Below are positions 32,299-47,933 of a stretch of 64,000 nucleotides of DNA, one piece after another. Below the pieces are notes generated by a model, which was not told the DNA's origin, did no database searches, and saw nothing but the letters and a program-made list of their open reading frames with translations. The stretch comes from Megachile rotundata (taxonomy: Eukaryota; Arthropoda; Insecta; Hymenoptera; Megachilidae). How positions within the stretch are numbered: position 1 is the stretch's first letter; each line of letters begins with the position of its first letter. Both the position numbers and the translations under genes were made by a program. The DNA is taken from positions 62,001 through 126,000 of the forward strand of contig NW_027473342.1 of NCBI RefSeq assembly GCF_050947335.1, in the 5' to 3' direction.

Positions 32299-33971
32299 AC
32301 ACAATCACACAATCACACAATCTCACAATCACACAATCACACAATCACACAATCACACAGTACACACAATCACAATCACACAATCACAATTACACAATCG
32401 CACAATCACACAATCGCACAATCACACAATCACACAATCACACAGTCACACAATCACACAATCACACAATCACACAATCACACAATCACACAATCACACA
32501 GTCACACAATCACACAATCACACAATCACACAATCACTCAATCACACAATCACAATCACACAACCACAATCACACAATCACACAATTACACAATCGCACA
32601 ATCACACAATCGCACAATCACACAATCACACAATCACACAGTCACACAATCACACAATCACACAATCACACAATCACACAATCACACAATCACACAGTCA
32701 CACAATCACACAATCACACAATCACACAATCACTCAATCACACAATCACAATCACACAACCACAATCACACAATCACACAATCACACAATCACACAATCA
32801 CACAATCACACAGTCGCACAATCACACAATCACACAATCACACTATCACACAATCACACAATCACACAGTCACACAATCAGACAATCACACAATCACACA
32901 ATCACTAGATCACACAATCACACAATCACACAATCACAATCACACAATCACAATTACACCATCACACAATCACACAATCTCACAATCACACAATCACACA
33001 ATCACACAATCACACAATCACACAATCGCACAATCACAATTGCACAATCACACAATCACACAATCACACAATCACACACTCACACAATCACACAATCACA
33101 CAATCACACAATCACACACTCACACAATCACACAGACACAATCACACAATCACAATCACACAATCACAATCACACAACCACAATCACACAATCACACAAT
33201 CACACAATCACACAATCACACAATCACACAATCACACAATCACACAATCACACAATCACACAATCACACAATCACACAATCACACAATCACACAACCACA
33301 CAATCACACAACCACACAATCACACAACCACACAATCACTCAATCACACAATCACACACTCACACAATCACACAGTCACAATCACACAATCACAATCACA
33401 CAATCACACAATCACACACTCACACAATCACACAATCACACAATCACACAATCACACAATCACATAATCACACAATCACACAATCACACAATCACACAAT
33501 CACACAATCACACAATCACACAATCACACAATCACACAATCACACAATCACCTAATCACACAATCACACAATCACACAACCACACAATCACACAAGCACA
33601 CAATCACTCAATCACACAATCACACACTCACACAATCACACAGTCACAATCACACAGTCACAATCACACAATCACAATCACACAATCACAATCACACAAT
33701 CACACAATCACACAATCACACAATCACACAATCACACAATCACACAATCACACAATCACACAAGCACACAATCACTCAATCACACAATCACACACTCACA
33801 AAATCACACAGTCACAATCACACAGTCACAATCACACAATCACAATCACACAATCACAATCACACAATCACACAATCACACAATCACACAATCACACAAT
33901 CACACAATCACACAATCACACAATCACACAATCACACAATCACACAGTCACACAATCACACAATCACAATC

Positions 33972-34169
33972 ACGCAATCACACAATCACGATTGCACAAT
34001 CACGATCACACAATCACGATCACACAATCACGATCACACAATCACGGTCACACAATCACGGTCACAAAATCACGGTCACACAATCACGGTCACACAATCG
34101 CGGTCACACAATCACGCAGTCACACAATCACACAGTCACACAATCACGCAGTCACACAATCACTCAATC
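33972..34169 (+). repeat. CpG module 14 (GATCAC type)
   Basis: GATTGC at 33990, full length, 1085 bp after CTAG (32905); counterpart of module 11. Confidence 0.92.
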
Positions 34170-35228
34170 ACACAATCACACAATCACACAATCTCACAAT
34201 CACACAATCACACAATCACACAATCACACAATCACACAATCACACAATCACACAATCACACAATCACACAATCACACAATCACACAATCACACAATCACA
34301 CAATCACACAATCACACAGTACACACAATCACAATCACACAATCACAATTACACAATCGCACAATCACACAATCACACAATCACACAATCACACAATCAC
34401 ACAGTCACACAATCACACAATCACACAATCACACAATCACACAATCACACAATCACGCACTCACACAATCACACAATCACACAACGACACAATCACACAA
34501 TCACACAACCACACAATCACACAAGCACACAATCACTCAATCACACAATCACACACTCACACAATCGCACAGTCACAATCACACAATCACACAATCACAC
34601 AATCACACAATCACACAATCACACAATCACACAATCACACAATCACACAATCACACAATCACACAATCACACAACCACACAATCACACAATCACACAATC
34701 ACACAACCACACACTCACACAATCACTCAATCACACAATCACACAATCACACAATCACAATCACACAATCACAATCACACAATCACAATCACACAATCAC
34801 AATCACACAATCACAATCACACAATCACAATCACACAACCACAATCACACAATCACACAATCACACAATCACACAATCACACAATCACACAATCACACAA
34901 TCACACAATCACACAACCACACAATCACACAATCACACAATCACACAATCACACAATCACACAATCACACAATCACACAATCACACAAGCACACAATCAC
35001 TCAATCACACAATCACACACTCACAAAATCACACAGTCACAATCACACAGTCACAATCACACAATCACAATCACACAATCACAATCACACAATCACACAA
35101 TCACACAATCACACAATCACACAATCACACAATCACACAATCACACAATCACACAATCACACAATCACACAATCACACAATCACACAGTCACACAATCAC
35201 ACAGTCACACAATCACACAATCACAATC

Positions 35229-35426
35229 ACGCAATCACACAATCACGATTGCACAATCACGATCACACAATCACGATCACACAATCACGATGACACAATC
35301 ACGGTCACACAATCACTGTCACAAAATCACGGTCACACAATCACGGTCACACAATCGCGGTCACACAATCACGCAGTCACACAATCACACAGTCACACAA
35401 TCACGCAGTCACACAATCACTCAATC
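35229..35426 (+). repeat. CpG module 15 (GATGAC type, ACTGTC subtype)
   Basis: GATTGC at 35247, ACTGTC at +68; counterpart of module 12. Confidence 0.92.
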
Positions 35427-37037
35427 ACACAATCACACAATCACACAATCTCACAATCACACAATCACACAATCACACAATCACACAATCACACAATCAC
35501 ACAATCACACAATCACACAATCACACAGTACACACAATCACAATCACACAATCACAATTACACAATCGCACAATCACACAATCACACAATCACACAATCA
35601 CACAATCACAGAGTCACACAATCACACAATCACACCATCACACAATCACACAATCACACAATCACACAATCACACAATCACACAATCACACAACCACACA
35701 ATCACACAATCACACAACCACACAATCACACAAGCACACAATCACTCAATCACACAATCACACACTCACACAATCGCACAGTCACAATCACACAATCACA
35801 CAATCACACAATCACACAATCACACAATCACACAATCACACAATCACACAATCACACAATCACACAATCACACAATCACACAACCACACAATCACACAAT
35901 CACACAATCACACAACCACACACTCACACAATCACTCAATCACACAATCACACAATCACACAATCACAATCACACAATCACAATCACACAATCACAATCA
36001 CACAATCACAATCACACAATCACAATCACACAACCACAATCACACAATCACACAATCACACAATCACACAATCACACAATCACACAATCACACAATCACA
36101 CAATCACACAATCACACAATCACACAATCACACAATCACACAATCACACAATCACACAATCACACAATCACACAATCACACAACCACACAATCACACAAG
36201 CACACAGTCACTCAATCACACAATCACACACTCACACAATCACACAGTCACAATCACACAATCACACAATCACACAATCACACAATCACAATCACACAAT
36301 CACGATTACACCATCACACAATCACACTATCTCACAATCACACAATCACACAATCACACAATCACACAATCACACAATCACACAATCGCACAATCACAAT
36401 TACACAATCACACAATCACACAATCACACAATCACACAATCACACACTCACACAATCACACAATCACACAATCACACAATCACACACTCACACAATCACA
36501 CAGACACAATCACACAATCACAATCACACAATCACAATCACACAACCACAATCACACAATCACACAATCACACAATCACACAATCACACAATCACAAAAT
36601 CACACAATCACACAATCACACAACCACACAATCACACAACCACACAATCACACAACCACACAATCATTCAATCACACAATCACACACTCACACAATCACA
36701 CAGTCACACAATCACACAATCACACAATCACACAATCACACAACCACACAATCACACAACCACACAATCACTCAATCACACAATCACACACTCACACAAT
36801 CACACAGTCACATTAACACAATCACACAATCACTCAATCACACAATCACACACTCACAAAATCACACAGTCACAATCACACAGTCACAATCACACAATCA
36901 CAATCACACAATCACAATCACACAATCACACAATCACACAATCACACAATCACACAATCACACAATCACACAATCACACAATCACACAATCACACAATCA
37001 CACAATCACACAGTCACACAATCACACAATCACAATC

Positions 37038-37235
37038 ACGCAATCACACAATCACGATTGCACAATCACGATCACACAATCACGATCACACAATCACGAT
37101 CACACAATCACGGTCACACAAACACGGTCACAAAATCACGGTCACACAATCACGGTCACACAATCGCGGTCACACAATCACGCAGTCACACAATCACACA
37201 GTCACACAATCACGCAGTCACACAATCACTCAATC
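37038..37235 (+). repeat. CpG module 16 (GATCAC type, AAACACGG subtype)
   Basis: GATTGC at 37056, AAACACGG at +64; counterpart of module 13, with the same 245-bp distance from CATTAAC. Confidence 0.92.
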
Positions 37236-37280
37236 ACACAATCACACAATCACACAATCTCACAATCACACAATCACACA

Positions 37281-38220
37281 ATCACACAATCACACAATCA
37301 CACAATCACACAATCACACAATCACACAATCACACAATCACACAATCACACAGTACACACAATCACAATCACACAATCACAATTACACAATCGCACAATC
37401 ACACAATCACACAATCACACAATCACGCAATCACACAGTCACACAATCACACAATCACACAATCACACAATCACACAATCACACAATCACACAATCACAC
37501 AATCACACAGTACACACAATCACAATCACACAATCACAATTACACAATCGCACAATCACACAATCACACAATCACACAATCACACAATCACACAGTCACA
37601 CAATCACACAATCACACAATCACACAATCACACAATCACACAATCACACAATCACACAATCACACAATCACACAATCACACAATCACACAATCACACAAT
37701 CACACAGTACACACAATCACAATCACACAATCACAATTACACAATCGCACAATCACACAATCACACAATCACACAATCACACAATCACAGAGTCACACAA
37801 TCACACAATCACACAATCACACAATCACACAATCACACAATCACACAATCACACAATCACACAATCACACAACCACACAATCACACAATCACACAACCAC
37901 ACAATCACACAAGCACACAATCACTCAATTACACAATCACACACTCACACAATCACACAATCACACAATCACAGAGTCACACAATCACACAATCACACAA
38001 TCACACAATCACACAATCACACAATCACACAATCACACAATCACACAATCACACAACCACACAATCACACAATCACACAACCACACAATCACACAAGCAC
38101 ACAATCACTCAATCACACAATCACACACTCACACAATCGCACAGTCACAATCACACAATCACACAATCACACAATCACACAATCACACAATCACACAATC
38201 ACACAATCACACAATCACAC
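37281..38220 (+). repeat. Three closely spaced GTACACAC units
   Basis: GTACACAC variants lie at about 37352, 37509 and 37706, intervals of 157 and 197 bp, which is much denser than elsewhere. Two CAGAGTCAC variants follow (near 37.79 and 37.97 kb). It looks like a local expansion between the family C and family D regions; no gene-like sequence. Confidence 0.75.
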
Positions 38221-38359
38221 AATCACACAACCACACAATCACACAATCACACAATCACACAACCACACACTCACACAATCACTCAATCACACAATCACAC
38301 AATCACAATCACACAATCACAATCACACAATCACAATCACACAATCACAATCACACAAC

Positions 38360-38591
38360 CACAATCACACAATCACACAATCACACAATCACACAATCAC
38401 ACAATCACACAATCACACAATCACACAATCACACAATCACACAATCACACAATCACACAATCACACAATCACACAATCACACAATCACACAATCACACAA
38501 TCACACAATCACACAATCACACAATCACACAATCACACAATCACACAATCACACAATCACACAATCACACAATCACACAATCACACAATCA
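38360..38591 (+). repeat. Long uninterrupted octamer run
   Basis: About 29 consecutive perfect ACACAATC units lie between a 14-mer tract and CACCTAATC. A comparable run lies at about 18350-18585. These are close to the longest homogeneous stretches in the window. Confidence 0.8.
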
Positions 38592-40106
38592 CCTAATCAC
38601 ACAATCACACAATCACACAACCACACAATCACACAAGCACACAATCACTCAATCACACAATCACACACTCACACAATCACACAGTCACAATCACACAGTC
38701 ACAATCACACAATCACAATCACACAATCACAATCACACAATCACACAATAACACAATCACACAATCACACAATCACACAATCACACAATCACACAATCAC
38801 ACAAGCACACAATCACTCAATCACACAATCACACACTCACAAAATCACACAGTCACAATCACACAGTCACAATCACACAATCACAATCACACAATCACAA
38901 TCACACAATCACACAATCACACAATCACACAATCACACAATCACACAATCACACAATCACAGAGTCACACAATCACACAATCACACAATCACACAATCAC
39001 ACAATCACACAATCACACAATCACACAATCACACAATCACACAATCACACAACCACACAATCACACAATCACACAACCACACAATCACACAAGCACACAA
39101 TCACTCAATCACACAATCACACACTCACACAATCGCACAGTCACTCAATCACACAATCACACACTCACACAATCACACAGTCACAATCACACAATCACAC
39201 AATCACACAATCACAATCACACAATCACGATTACACCATCACACAATCACACTATCTCACAATCACACAATCACACAATCACACAATCACACAATCACAC
39301 AATCACACAATCGCACAATCACAATTACACAATCACACAATCACACAATCACACAATCACACACTCACACAATCACACAATCACACAATCACACAATCAC
39401 ACACTCACACAATCACACAGACACAATCACACAATCACAATCGCACAATCACAATCACACAACCACAATCACACAATCACACAATCACACAATCACACAA
39501 TCACACAATCACACAATCACACAATCACACAATCACAAAATCACACAATCACACAATCACACAACCACACAATCACACAACCACACAATCACACAACCAC
39601 ACAATCACTCAATCACACAATCACACACTCACACAATCACACAGTCACACAATCACACAATCACACAATCACACAATCACACAACCACACAATCACACAA
39701 CCACACAATCACTCAATCACACAATCACACACTCACACAATCACACAGTCACATTAACACAATCACACAATCACACAATCACCTAATCACACAATCACAC
39801 AATCACACAACCACACAATCACACAAGCACACAATCACTCAATCAGACAATCACACACTCACACAATCACACAATCACACAATCACACAATCACACAATC
39901 ACACAATCACACAATCACACAATCACACAATCACACAATCACACACTCACACAATCACACAGTCACAATCACACAATCACACAATCACACAATCACACAA
40001 TCACAAAATCACACAACCACACAATCACACAATCACACAATCACACAGTCACAATCACACAATCACACAATCACACAATCACACACTCACACAATCACAC
40101 AATCAC

Positions 40107-40294
40107 ACGATCACACAGTCACACGATCACACGATCACACAATCACACAATCACGCAATCACAATCACGGTCACTCAATCACGGCCACACAATCACGGTC
40201 ACACAATCACGGTCACACAATCACGGTCACACAATCACACAATCACACAAGCACACAATCACTCAATCACACAATCACACACTCATACAATCCC
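40107..40294 (+). repeat. ACGGCC module 4
   Basis: Key position 40168; CATACAATCCC at +116; CATTAAC 416 bp upstream. Family D copy 1. Confidence 0.9.
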
Positions 40295-41045
40295 ACAGTC
40301 ACAATCACACAATCACACAATCACCTAATCACACAATCACACAATCACACAACCACACAATCACACAAGCACACAATCACTCAATCAGACAATCACACAC
40401 TCACACAATCACACAATCACACAATCACACAATCACATAATCACACAATCACACAATCACACAATCACACAATCACACAATCACACAGTACACACAATCA
40501 CAATCACACAATCACAATTACACAATCGCACAATCACACAATCGCACAATCACACAATCACACAATCACACAGTCACACAATCACACAATCACACAATCA
40601 CACAATCACACAATCACACAATCACACAATCACACAATCACACAATCACACAATCACACAATCACACAATCACACAATCACACAATCACACAGTCACACA
40701 ATCACACAATCACACAATCACACAATCACACAATGACACAATCACACAATCACACAATCACACAATCACACAATCACACAATCACACAATCACACAATCA
40801 CACAAGCACACAATCACTCAATCACACAATCACACACTCACAAAATCACACAGTCACAATCACACAGTCACAATCACACAATCACAATCACACAATCACA
40901 ATCACACAATCACACAATCACACAATCACACAATCACACAATCACACAATCACACAATCACACAATCACACAATCACACAATCACACAATCACACAATCA
41001 CACAATCACACAATCACACAGTCACACAATCACACAATCACAATC

Positions 41046-41229
41046 ACGCAATCACACAATCACGATTGCACAATCACGATCACACAATCACGATGACACA
41101 ATCACGGTCACACAATCACGGTCACAAAATCACGGTCACACAATCACGGTCACACAATCGCGGTCACACAATCACGCAGTCACACAATCACACAGTCACA
41201 CAATCACGCAGTCACACAATCACTCAATC
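41046..41229 (+). repeat. CpG module 17 (GATGAC type, 14 bp short)
   Basis: GATTGC at 41064. One ACGATC 14-mer is missing, so the core is 157 rather than 171 bp. The same deletion is in modules 19 and 27, the family D counterparts. Confidence 0.92.
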
Positions 41230-41865
41230 ACACAATCACACAATCACACAATCTCACAATCTCACAATCACACAATCACACAATCACACAATCACACAAT
41301 CACACAATCACACAATCACACAATCACACAGTACACACAATCACAATCACACAATCACAATTACACAATCGCACAATCACACAATCACACAATCACACAA
41401 TCACACAATCACAGAGTCACACAATCACACAATCACACAATCACACAATCACACAATCACACAATCACACAGTCACACAATCACACAATCACACAACCAC
41501 ACAATCACACAATCACACAACCACACAATCACACAAGCACACAATCACTCAATCACACAATCACACACTCACACAATCATACAGTCACAGTCACACAATC
41601 ACACAATCACACAATCACACAATCACACAATCACACAATCACACAATCACACAATCACACAATCACACAATCACACAACCACACAATCACACAATCACAC
41701 AATCACACAACCACACACTCACACAATCACTCAATCACACAATCACACAATCACAATCACACAATCACAATCACACAATCACAATCACACAATCACAATC
41801 ACACAACCACAATCACACAATCACACAATCACACAATCACAAAATCACACAATCACACAATCACA

Positions 41866-42879
41866 CAATCACACAATCACACAATCACACAATCACACAA
41901 TCACACAATCACACAACCACACAATCACACAATCACACAATCACACAATCACAATCACACAATCACAATCACACAATCACAATCACACAATCACAATCAC
42001 ACAACCACAATCACACAATCACTCAATCACACAATCACACACTCACAAAATCACACAGTCACAATCACACAGTCACAATCACACAATCACAATCACACAA
42101 TCACAATCACACAATCACACAATCACACAATCACACAATCACACAATCACACAATGACACAATCACACAATCACACAATCACACAATCACACAACCACAC
42201 AATCACACAAGCACACAGTCACTCAATCACACAATCACACACTCACACAATCACACAGTCACAATCACACAATCACACAATCACACAATCACACACTCAC
42301 ACAATCACACACTCACACAATCACACAGTCACAATCACACAGTCACAATCACACAATCACACAATCACACAATCTCACAATCTCACAATCACACAATCAC
42401 ACAATCACACAATCACACAATCACACAATCACACAATCACACAATCACACAGTACACACAATCACAATCACACAATCACAATTACACAATCGCACAATCA
42501 CACAATCACACAATCACACAATCACACAATCACAGAGTCACACAATCACACAATCACACAATCACACAATCACACAATCACACAATCACACAGTCACACA
42601 ATCACACAATCACACAACCACACAATCACACAATCACACAACCACACAATCACACAAGCACACAATCACTCAATCACACAATCACACAATCACACAATCA
42701 CACAGTCACACAATCACACAATCACAATCACGCAATCACACAATCACGATTGCACAATCACGATCACACAATCACGATCACACAATCACGATCACACAAT
42801 CACGGTCACACAATCACGGTCACAAAATCACGGTCACACAATCACGGTCACACAATCGCGGTCACACAATCACACAATC
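41866..42879 (+). repeat. Rearranged interval between family D copies 1 and 2
   Basis: Contains 14-mer tracts, one GTACACAC (42451) and the only CpG module with its 3' part missing (42730-42870). The module passes from TCGCGGTC directly into plain octamers, which then lead into family D copy 2. This looks like the junction of the duplication. Confidence 0.7.
42730..42870 (+). repeat. CpG module 18 (truncated at 3' end)
   Basis: GATTGC at 42748. Complete through TCGCGGTC, then plain octamers; both ACGCAGTC units are absent. It lies where family D copy 2 begins and may mark a recombination breakpoint. Confidence 0.9.
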
Positions 42880-44801
42880 ACACAATCACACAATCACACA
42901 ATCACACAATCACACAATCACACAATCACACAATCACACAATCACACAATCACACAACCACACAATCACACAATCACACAATCACACAACCACACACTCA
43001 CACAATCACTCAATCACACAATCACACAATCACAATCACACAATCACAATCACACAATCACAATCACACAATCACAATCACACAACCACAATCACACAAT
43101 CACACAATCACACAATCACACAATCACACAATCACACAATCACACAATCACACAATCACACAATCACACAATCACACAATCACACAATCACACAATCACA
43201 CAATCACACAATCACACAATCACACAATCACACAATCACACAATCACACAATCACACAATCACACAATCACACAATCACACAATCACCTAATCACACAAT
43301 CACACAATCACACAACCACACAATCACACAAGCACACAATCACTCAATCACACAATCACACACTCACACAATCACACAGTCACAATCACACAGTCACAAT
43401 CACACAATCACAATCACACAATCACAATCACACAATCACACAATAACACAATCACACAATCACACAATCACACAATCACACAATCACACAATCACACAAG
43501 CACACAATCACTCAATCACACAATCACACACTCACAAAATCACACAGTCACAATCACACAGTCACAATCACACAATCACAATCACACAATCACAATCACA
43601 CAATCACACAATCACACAATCACACAATCACACAATCACACAATCACACAATCACAGAGTCACACAATCACACAATCACACAATCACACAATCACACAAT
43701 CACACAATCACACAATCACACAATCACACAATCACACAATCACACAATCACACAACCACACAATCACACAATCACACAACCACACAATCACACAAGCACA
43801 CAATCACTCAATCACACAATCACACACTCACACAATCGCACAGTCACTCAATCACACAATCACACACTCACACAATCACACAGTCACAATCACACAATCA
43901 CACAATCACACAATCACAATCACACAATCACGATTACACCATCACACAATCACACTATCTCACAATCACACAATCACACAATCACACAATCACACAATCA
44001 CACAATCACACAATCGCACAATCACAATTACACAATCACACAATCACACAATCACACAATCACACACTCACACAATCACACAATCACACAATCACACAAT
44101 CACACACTCACACAATCACACAGACACAATCACACAATCACAATCGCACAATCACAATCACACAACCACAATCACACAATCACACAATCACACAATCACA
44201 CAATCACACAATCACACAATCACACAATCACAAAATCACACAATCACACAATCACACAACCACACAATCACACAACCACACAATCACACAACCACACAAT
44301 CACTCAATCACACAATCACACACTCACACAATCACACAGTCACACAATCACACAATCACACAATCACACAATCACACAACCACACAATCACACAACCACA
44401 CAATCACTCAATCACACAATCACACACTCACACAATCACACAGTCACATTAACACAATCACACAATCACACAATCACCTAATCACACAATCACACAATCA
44501 CACAACCACACAATCACACAAGCACACAATCACTCAATCAGACAATCACACACTCACACAATCACACAATCACACAATCACACAATCACACAATCACACA
44601 ATCACACAATCACACAATCACACAATCACACAATCACACACTCACACAATCACACAGTCACAATCACACAATCACACAATCACACAATCACACAATCACA
44701 AAATCACACAACCACACAATCACACAATCACACAATCACACAGTCACAATCACACAATCACACAATCACACAATCACACACTCACACAATCACACAATCA
44801 C

Positions 44802-44989
44802 ACGATCACACAGTCACACGATCACACGATCACACAATCACACAATCACGCAATCACAATCACGGTCACTCAATCACGGCCACACAATCACGGTCACACA
44901 ATCACGGTCACACAATCACGGTCACACAATCACACAATCACACAAGCACACAATCACTCAATCACACAATCACACACTCATACAATCCC
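44802..44989 (+). repeat. ACGGCC module 5
   Basis: Key position 44863; CATACAATCCC at +116; CATTAAC 416 bp upstream. Family D copy 2. Confidence 0.9.
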
Positions 44990-45732
44990 ACAGTCACAAT
45001 CACACAATCACACAATCACCTAATCACACAATCACACAGTCACACAACCACACAATCACACAAGCACACAATCACTCAATCAGACAATCACACACTCACA
45101 CAATCACACAATCACACAATCACACAATCACATAATCACACAATCACACAATCACACAATCACACAATCACACAATCACACAGTACACACAATCACAATC
45201 ACACAATCACAATTACACAATCGCACAATCACACAATCGCACAATCACACAATCACACAATCACACAGTCACACAATCACACAATCACACAATCACACAA
45301 TCACACAATCACACAATCACACAATCACACAATCACACAATCACACAATCACACAATCACACAATCACACAGTCACACAATCACACAATCACACAATCAC
45401 ACAATCACACAATGACACAATCACACAATCACACAATCACACAATCACACAATCACACAATCACACAATCACACAATCACACAAGCACACAATCACTCAA
45501 TCACACAATCACACACTCACAAAATCACACAGTCACAATCACACAGTCACAATCACACAATCACAATCACACAATCACAATCACACAATCACACAATCAC
45601 ACAATCACACAATCACACAATCACACAATCACACAATCACACAATCACACAATCACACAATCACACAATCACACAATCACACAATCACACAATCACACAA
45701 TCACACAGTCACACAATCACACAATCACAATC

Positions 45733-45916
45733 ACGCAATCACACAATCACGATTGCACAATCACGATCACACAATCACGATGACACAATCACGGTCACAC
45801 AATCACGGTCACAAAATCACGGTCACACAATCACGGTCACACAATCGCGGTCACACAATCACGCAGTCACACAATCACACAGTCACACAATCACGCAGTC
45901 ACACAATCACTCAATC
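45733..45916 (+). repeat. CpG module 19 (GATGAC type, 14 bp short)
   Basis: GATTGC at 45751, 157-bp core. It is 1205 bp before module 20, exactly as modules 27 and 28 are spaced. Confidence 0.92.
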
Positions 45917-46937
45917 ACACAATCACACAATCACACAATCTCACAATCTCACAATCACACAATCACACAATCACACAATCACACAATCACACAATCACAC
46001 AATCACACAATCACACAGTACACACAATCACAATCACACAATCACAATTACACAATCGCACAATCACACAATCACACAATCACACAATCACACAATCACA
46101 GAGTCACACAATCACACAATCACACAATCACACAATCACACAATCACACAATCACACAGTCACACAATCACACAATCACACAACCACACAATCACACAAT
46201 CACACAACCACACAATCACACAAGCACACAATCACTCAATCACACAATCACACACTCACACAATCATACAGTCACAGTCACACAATCACACAATCACACA
46301 ATCACACAATCACACAATCACACAATCACACAATCACACAATCACACAATCACACAATCACACAACCACACAATCACACAATCACACAATCACACAACCA
46401 CACACTCACACAATCACTCAATCACACAATCACACAATCACAATCACACAATCACAATCACACAATCACAATCACACAATCACAATCACACAACCACAAT
46501 CACACAATCACACAATCACACAATCACAAAATCACACAATCACACAATCACACAACCACACAATCACACAACCACACAATCACACAACCACACAATCACT
46601 CAATCACACAATCACACACTCACACAATCACACAGTCACACAATCACACAATCACACAATCACACAATCACACAACCACACAATCACACAACCACACAAT
46701 CACTCAATCACACAATCACACACTCACACAATCACACAGTCACATTAACACAATCACACAATCACTCAATCACACAATCACACACTCACAAAATCACACA
46801 GTCACAATCGCACAGTCACAATCACACAATCACAATCACACAATCACAATCACACAATCACACAATCACACAATCACACAATCACACAATCACACAATCA
46901 CACAATCACACAGTCACACAATCACACAATCACAATC

Positions 46938-47135
46938 ACGCAATCACACAATCACGATTGCACAATCACGATCACACAATCACGATCACACAATCACGAT
47001 CACACAATCACGGTCACACAATCACGGTCACAAAATCACGGTCACACAATCACGGTCACACAATCGCGGTCACACAATCACGCAGTCACACAATCACACA
47101 GTCACACAATCACGCAGTCACACAATCACTCAATC
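46938..47135 (+). repeat. CpG module 20 (GATCAC type)
   Basis: GATTGC at 46956, full length, 213 bp after CATTAAC (46743). Confidence 0.92.
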
Positions 47136-47751
47136 ACACAATCACACAATCACACAATCTCACAATCACACAATCACACAATCACACAATCACACAATCA
47201 CACAATCACACAATCACACAATCACACAATCACACAATGACACAATCACACAATCACACAATCACACAATCACACAACCACACAATCACACAAGCACACA
47301 GTCACTCAATCACACAATCACACACTCACACAATCACACAGTCACAATCACACAATCACACAATCACACAATCACACACTCACACAATCACACACTCACA
47401 CAATCACACAGTCACAATCACACAGTCACAATCACACAATCACACAATAACACAATCACACAATCACACAATCACACAATCACACAATCACACAATCACA
47501 CAATCACACAAGCACACAATCACTCAATCACACAATCACACACTCACAAAATCACACAGTCACAATCACACAGTCACAATCACACAATCACAATCACACA
47601 ATCACAATCACACAATCACACAATCACACAATCACACAATCACACAATCACACAATCACACAATCACACAATCACACAATCACACAATCACACAATCACA
47701 CAATCACACAATCACACAATCACACAGTCACACAATCACACAATCACAATC

Positions 47752-47933
47752 ACGCAATCACACAATCACGATTGCACAATCACGATCACACAATCACGAT
47801 CACACAATCACGATGACACAATCACAGTCACACAATCACGGTCACAAAATCACGGTCACACAATCACGGTCACACAATCGCGGTCACACAATCACGCAGT
47901 CACACAATCACGCAGTCACACAATCACTCAATC
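47752..47933 (+). repeat. CpG module 21 (GATGAC type, 16 bp short)
   Basis: GATTGC at 47770. The first ACGGTC is ACAGTC at +54, a CpG-to-CpA change, and the core is 155 bp because the ACACAGTC stretch between the two ACGCAGTC units is missing. Both traits are shared only with module 26. Confidence 0.92.

Larger units (their letters stand above)
27430..32350 (+). repeat. Higher-order repeat family C, copy 1 (4.92 kb)
   Basis: Direct tandem copy of 32.35-37.28 kb at an offset of 4897-4937 bp. Paired landmarks: CACTCAATC (27614/32535), CTAG (27984/32905), AATTGCAC (28118/33039), CpG modules (29093/33990, 30326/35247, 32119/37056) and ACGACAC (29571/34484). The last module of each copy shares the rare AAACACGG change at +64 (32183/37120). 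Offset changes are in whole octamers. Confidence 0.9.
32351..37280 (+). repeat. Higher-order repeat family C, copy 2 (4.92 kb)
   Basis: Second tandem copy of the 4.92-kb unit, abutting copy 1 at a GTACACAC-bearing stretch (32359). It contains one CTAGATC and three CpG modules in the order GATCAC, GATGAC, GATCAC type. It ends where the GTACACAC at 37352 is followed by different units from those after 32359. Confidence 0.9.
38220..41865 (+). repeat. Higher-order repeat family D, copy 1
   Basis: Matches 42.95-46.55 kb at 4679-4727 bp offset and 59.45-63.07 kb at about 21.2 kb offset. Landmarks: CACCTAATC (38592/43287), AATAAC (38747/43442/59960), CAGAGTCAC (38961/43656), CATTAAC (39752/44447/60965), ACGGCC module (40168/44863/61381), a short 14-bp-deleted CpG module (41064/45751/62277), CATACAGTC (41578/46265). 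Similarity to copy 2 ends near 41865/46550. Confidence 0.86.
42880..47474 (+). repeat. Higher-order repeat family D, copy 2
   Basis: Near-identical to the last 4.55 kb of the window at offset 16518-16526 bp. The offset is unchanged from the ACGGCC module (44863/61381, 16518) to within one octamer through both CpG modules (45751/62277 and 46956/63482, 16526), CATTAAC (46743/63269) and the last bases of the window. The interval between the two CpG modules is 1205 bp in both. Confidence 0.9.
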
